DNA of 8,546 nt from an uncultured Eubacteriales bacterium (lineage in GTDB: Bacteria > Bacillota > Clostridia > Oscillospirales > Oscillospiraceae), in assembly GCA_900549705.1 (NCBI GenBank), contig URPI01000096.1:1-8546 (forward strand), read 5' to 3'. The position numbers and the translations under genes are program-made. Within the stretch, counting starts at the first letter, position 1. Each line of letters starts with the position of its first letter. Shown piece after piece: positions 5,802 to 8,546 of this stretch. The notes below the pieces were generated by a model, which made no database searches, had not been told where the DNA came from, and saw nothing but the letters and a program-made list of their open reading frames with translations.

Positions 5802-6158
5802 ATGGTGAGACAGAGCAAGCATAACAAGCGGCAAGCACCTGCATGGGCAGTGATTGCACTTGCTTATTTCCACCGCTACGGATGGATTCTGCTGATGCTG
5901 ATTTGCGCAGGCATCTGGAACAATAAACTCGTGGGCATCATGGGCGGGTTTATGGTGGCGGTTGCCGTGTGGTCGTTTGCGGGCTGCAAACTGGAATGGC
6001 GGCATATTTACTGCTCCTATCAGGAGGCAAATCACCAGAAAATGACCCCCAATTTCATCCGCTGGCATACCGTCAAGAAAAGCGATGCCTACGGCGTGCC
6101 CCTTGTGCTTTTGATTTTGGGCATTGCGGCGCTGGTTACGCAGGCTGTTTGCGGCTGA
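5802..6158 (+). CDS. Small membrane protein of unknown function
   Basis: This 118-residue product is not one I recognise. The N-terminus is basic (VRQSKHNKRQ), followed by two closely spaced hydrophobic segments (about residues 13-37 with FHRYGW in the middle, and 43-61 rich in Gly/Val/Ala), a polar and probably cytoplasmic stretch (CKLEWRHIYCSYQEANHQKM and following), and a third hydrophobic segment near the C-terminus (GVPLVLLILGIAALVTQAV). A ribosome site AAAGGAG (5792-5798) is only 3 nt from ATG 5802; GTG 5805 is 6 nt away and could be the true start. No promoter is evident just upstream. The gene lies between two inverted repeat copies, the second beginning at its stop codon. Reading frame, ribosome site and membrane-protein composition support a real gene, with no function assignable. 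Confidence 0.65.
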   Translation: MVRQSKHNKRQAPAWAVIALAYFHRYGWILLMLICAGIWNNKLVGIMGGFMVAVAVWSFAGCKLEWRHIYCSYQEANHQKMTPNFIRWHTVKKSDAYGVPLVLLILGIAALVTQAVCG

Positions 6159-6263
6159 GCAGCGGCGTGTGCATTGTCTGAAAATCCCCCGGTTTCCTCT
6201 GTGTATCGTCACCGGGCGGGTCAGGGAACCAACGTATCCGTACTGGGTTCGCCGCGTCATTAA
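6159..6263 (-). repeat. Dispersed repeat, copy 2 (inverted relative to copy 1)
   Basis: Read on the minus strand, this stretch follows copy 1 block by block: AATGACGC (6262-6255), the 26-nt core (6238-6213, 23 of 26 identical), CGATAC, GAAACCG, and GCACACGCC near 6173-6165. The two copies are clearly diverged outside the core, so they are not a recent duplication. The inner edge abuts the stop codon of the small membrane-protein gene. Confidence 0.58.
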
Positions 6264-6315
6264 GAATATGCAAAAATTGCGTTTTTTCCCTTATTGCGGG
6301 ATTCTTTCCGCTGGC

Positions 6316-6343
6316 TTGACTTTTGAAAACGTCTGTTTATAAT
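6316..6343 (+). promoter_or_regulatory. Sigma-A promoter of the GH120 gene
   Basis: TTGACT (6316-6321) and a perfect TATAAT (6338-6343) are separated by 16 bp, in an AT-rich pocket that stands out from the GC-rich surroundings. The expected start near 6350 leaves a leader of about 32 nt to the ATG at 6382. Confidence 0.78.
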
Positions 6344-6353
6344 AAATATAAAC
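6335..6353. promoter_or_regulatory. Candidate operator: palindrome over the -10 box and start site
   Basis: GTTTATA (6335-6341) and TATAAAC (6347-6353) form a perfect inverted repeat with a 5-nt centre, covering the TATAAT and the likely transcription start. The position is ideal for a repressor. Sugar-responsive ROK/XylR or LacI-type regulators often use sites of this size in front of xylosidase genes, but no regulator gene is in the window, and AT-rich promoters can be symmetric by chance. Confidence 0.5.
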
Positions 6354-6381
6354 GAATAAATATTTTTCAGGAGGAATGACC

Positions 6382-8376
6382 ATGATTCGCTATGTTGACT
6401 GCAACGCCACCCACCCCGGCGACGGCAGCAAAAACCGCCCCTTCCGCACCATCAGCCAGGCAGCCTTTGTTGCCCAGGCCGGTGACCAGGTGCTGGTAGC
6501 CCCCGGCGTATACCGGGAGGAGGTCAGCCCCCGCTGGGCAGGCACCAAGGATGCCCCCATTGTCTACCGTTCCATGGAGCCCCGGGCCGCCGTGATTACC
6601 GGCGCTGAGCCGGTGAAGAACTGGACCCATTTCCAGGAGGATGTGTGGATGGTCACCATCCCCAATGCTGCCTTCGGCAATTACAATCCCTACACCACCT
6701 TGGTTTGGGGCGACTGGCTGGATCAGATTGTCCCCTGCCACACCGGCGACGTGTTCCTGGGAGAAAAGTCCCTGTATGAGCAGGACAGCCTGGAAAAAGT
6801 GCTGCATCCGGTGGAGGATGACAGCTCCTGGGACAAGGAATTTACCAAGCACACCTGGTACACCACCCAGAGCGAGGACGGGGAAAGCACCCTGATTTAC
6901 GCCAATTTCCAGGGCAAGAACCCCAACCAGGAGGATGTGGAGATTACCTACCGCCCCCATTGCTTCTATCCGGAGCAGGAGCACGTCAACTACATCACCC
7001 TCACCGGCTTCGTGGTCACCAAGGCCGCCACCCAGTGGGCGCCCCCCACCGCCTTGCAGGACGGCATGATTGGCCCTCACTGGTCCAAGGGCTGGGTGAT
7101 TGAAAACTGCGAGGTTTCCAACTCCAAATGCTCCGGCATTTCCCTGGGCAAATATTTGCAACAGGGCAACGACAACAAGTGGAGCCACTACAAGTATAAA
7201 GACGGCACCCAGACCCAGCGGGACTGCGCCCTGATTGCCCAGATTGACGGATGGAGCAAGGAAACCATCGGCTCCCACACCGTTCGGAACTGCGACATCC
7301 ACGACTGCGGACAGACCGGCATCGTGGGCAACCTGGGCTGCGTGTTCTCCGTGATTGAAAACAACCACATCCACCACATCAACAACAAGCGCAATCTGGC
7401 GGGGGCGGAAATCGGCGGCATCAAGTTCCACGCCGCCATCGACGTAACCATCCGCCACAACCACTTCCACCACTGCGTCCGTGGCATCTGGCTGGACTGG
7501 CAGACCCAGGGCACCCGGGTTACCGGCAACCTGTTCCACGACAACTGTATGCCCCGGGACTATCTGCTTCAGCGGAAGAACACCGCCGGTTTGGGCTTGG
7601 GCGAGGACCTCTTTATTGAGATTGCCCACGGCCCATGTCTGGTGGACAACAACATTCTGCTCTCTGAGCGTGCCATCAAGCTGCCCACCCAGGGCGTGGC
7701 CTTTGTCCACAATCTGATTGCCGGTTCCGTCACCGCCGTGGGCAAGGGCGTGAAGAATGGCTCCGACAAATACGACTCCACCCGCTACACCCCCATTCAT
7801 CTGCCCCACCGGACGGAAATCACCGGTTTCATGTCCATTCTCCATGGCGACGTGCGCTTCTATAACAACGTGTTCGTCCAGCAGCCGGTGCGGGAGCAGC
7901 TGCAAGAAATCTGCAAGCCCCTGCCCGGCGACCCCATGGAATGGGACGACTGCAATCTGGAATGCGGCACCGCCTCCTACTCCGGCTACATGACCCAGGA
8001 GCAATGGGAAAACTGCTTCCAGGGCTACTGCGGCGAGGGCTGCGGCGTGAACCGTGACCGCTATTATATGCCCCTGCCGGTGTGGATGGGCGGCAACGTG
8101 TACTTCAACGGCGCAAAGCCCGCCGACATCGACACCGATGCCCTGGTGGACAACGAGCATCACATCATCCTGGAGCTGAAAGAGGACAACGGGCAGCTCC
8201 ATCTGGATTCCAATTTCCAGAGCTATCTGCCGGAAGCACGGCTGATTACCTCCGATACCCTGGGCATGGCCTTCGAGCCGGAGCAGCGATTTGAAACCCC
8301 CGAGGGCGAGGACATTGTCTTCGACCGGGATTTCTATGGCAACCAGCGCACCACCATCGTGGCAGGCCCCTTCTGA
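6382..8376 (+). CDS. GH120-type beta-xylosidase (right-handed beta-helix), cytoplasmic
   Basis: This 664-residue protein should release xylose from the non-reducing ends of xylo-oligosaccharides. As I recall it, the GH120 enzyme XylC of Thermoanaerobacterium shares the same order of segments: the DGSKNRPFRTISQAA opening (14-28), FGNYNPYTTLVWGDWL (98-113), LIYANFQGKNP (171-181), ATQWAPPTALQDGMIGPHWS (216-235), CGQTGIVGNLG (309-319) and the HNHFHHC-GIWLDWQTQGTR stretch (359-379). By that comparison D372 (in WLDW) is the nucleophile and E413 (in FIEIAHGP) the acid/base. About 18-20 residues near 389-408 appear to be extra between them. There is no signal peptide, so the enzyme acts inside the cell on imported oligosaccharides. 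Start 6382 is chosen because AGGAGG (6369-6374) is 7 nt away; ATG 6376 is too close. It has its own promoter and appears to be a single-gene unit. Confidence 0.85.
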   Translation: MIRYVDCNATHPGDGSKNRPFRTISQAAFVAQAGDQVLVAPGVYREEVSPRWAGTKDAPIVYRSMEPRAAVITGAEPVKNWTHFQEDVWMVTIPNAAFGNYNPYTTLVWGDWLDQIVPCHTGDVFLGEKSLYEQDSLEKVLHPVEDDSSWDKEFTKHTWYTTQSEDGESTLIYANFQGKNPNQEDVEITYRPHCFYPEQEHVNYITLTGFVVTKAATQWAPPTALQDGMIGPHWSKGWVIENCEVSNSKCSGISLGKYLQQGNDNKWSHYKYKDGTQTQRDCALIAQIDGWSKETIGSHTVRNCDIHDCGQTGIVGNLGCVFSVIENNHIHHINNKRNLAGAEIGGIKFHAAIDVTIRHNHFHHCVRGIWLDWQTQGTRVTGNLFHDNCMPRDYLLQRKNTAGLGLGEDLFIEIAHGPCLVDNNILLSERAIKLPTQGVAFVHNLIAGSVTAVGKGVKNGSDKYDSTRYTPIHLPHRTEITGFMSILHGDVRFYNNVFVQQPVREQLQEICKPLPGDPMEWDDCNLECGTASYSGYMTQEQWENCFQGYCGEGCGVNRDRYYMPLPVWMGGNVYFNGAKPADIDTDALVDNEHHIILELKEDNGQLHLDSNFQSYLPEARLITSDTLGMAFEPEQRFETPEGEDIVFDRDFYGNQRTTIVAGPF

Positions 8377-8387
8377 AAATGAAATAA

Positions 8388-8446
8388 AGATTCCCCGGCA
8401 GATGGCACATATCACACAATGGTGCCACCTACCGGGGAATTCTCGT
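8388..8446 (+). terminator. Likely terminator hairpin after the GH120 gene
   Basis: ATTCCCCGG (8390-8398) pairs perfectly with CCGGGGAAT (8432-8440); inside, AG and TGGCAC (8400-8407) continue the stem against GTGCCACCT (8422-8430) with two mismatches, closing a loop of about 14 nt. The stem is strong and begins 13 nt after the stop codon, but only a broken T-run (TCTCGTTTG) follows, so termination efficiency is uncertain. Confidence 0.55.
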
Positions 8447-8494
8447 TTGTATCCTTGCGTAACTGTAGTAGAGCGTACAGGCTAAAGGTTCGCA

Positions 8495-8546
8495 CCCCTT
8501 GGCTTCCCCCGGGGGGAAGCTGTCAGACGGCACTTCGGAACCGGCT
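8495..8546. repeat. GC-rich dispersed intergenic repeat, truncated by the window edge
   Basis: GCTTCCCCC (8502-8510) and GGGGGAAGC (8512-8520) form a perfect 9-bp inverted repeat around one G, preceded by CCCCTTG and followed by CTGTCAGACGGC. From memory, this TTGGCTTCCCCC...GGGGAAGCTGTC pattern is a common intergenic repeat in Faecalibacterium and relatives. The other end lies beyond 8546. Nothing coding is visible from 8447 to the end. Confidence 0.5.

Noticed and set aside
6266..6287. GCAA-AAA-TTGC followed by six T residues as a terminator upstream of the GH120 promoter
   Set aside because: A 4-bp, mostly AT stem is too weak to support.
6367..8415. 682-codon open frame on the minus strand covering the whole GH120 gene
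   Set aside because: It is a long shadow caused by rarity of TTA, CTA and TCA codons in the sense gene. The product is a Val/Gly/His-rich sequence without domain features, and the sense gene has promoter, ribosome site and clear family motifs.

Overview
The window looks like chromosome of a GC-rich, gut-type Clostridia, most likely in or near the Oscillospiraceae (Faecalibacterium/Subdoligranulum-like). The signs are a strong preference for GC-rich codons, Gram-positive style Shine-Dalgarno sites, consensus sigma-A promoters, a Firmicutes-type cobalamin riboswitch, and short GC-rich dispersed repeats. This placement is inference from style; no 16S rRNA or marker gene is present.

Layout. (1) Positions 1-1100, minus strand: the N-terminal 366 codons of a secreted glycine/threonine-rich beta-helix surface protein. 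It has no stop codon before the left edge. Its upstream region has a TATAAT box preceded by three direct repeats at 11 and 10 bp steps, which suggests a response-regulator-activated promoter. (2) Positions 1322-4412, plus strand: a consensus promoter, a compact cobalamin riboswitch, a strong intrinsic terminator, and then a three-gene corrinoid ABC importer (btuF, btuC, btuD). The gene-free stretch 1101-1566 is therefore regulatory, except that I see nothing definite in 1190-1321. (3) Positions 4409-5607: a new promoter overlapping the btuD stop codon, then a tandem pair of short CHR-family (ChrA-like) transporter genes that overlap by 4 bp. (4) Positions 5608-6315: a small unrecognised membrane-protein gene (5802-6158) bracketed by two diverged copies of a roughly 90-100 bp repeat in inverted orientation. 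(5) Positions 6316-8446: a promoter with a palindrome over its -10 box, a 664-residue GH120-type beta-xylosidase without a signal peptide, and a downstream hairpin. (6) Positions 8495-8546: the start of another GC-rich dispersed repeat, cut by the window edge.

How the genes work together. The btuFCD block is a self-contained corrinoid scavenging unit that should be shut off by transcription termination when cobalamin binds the leader RNA. The CHR pair has its own promoter and probably forms a two-subunit inner-membrane transporter. The GH120 enzyme would act in the cytoplasm on imported xylo-oligosaccharides; no xylan transporter or other hemicellulase gene is visible beside it. I see no CRISPR array, tRNA, rRNA, integrase or phage gene. 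The most interesting items are the regulatory architecture (riboswitch and terminators, direct-repeat promoter, palindromic operator), an apparent insertion between the two catalytic residues of the GH120 enzyme, and the repeat-flanked small membrane gene. I found no clear evidence of a wholly new multi-gene system.
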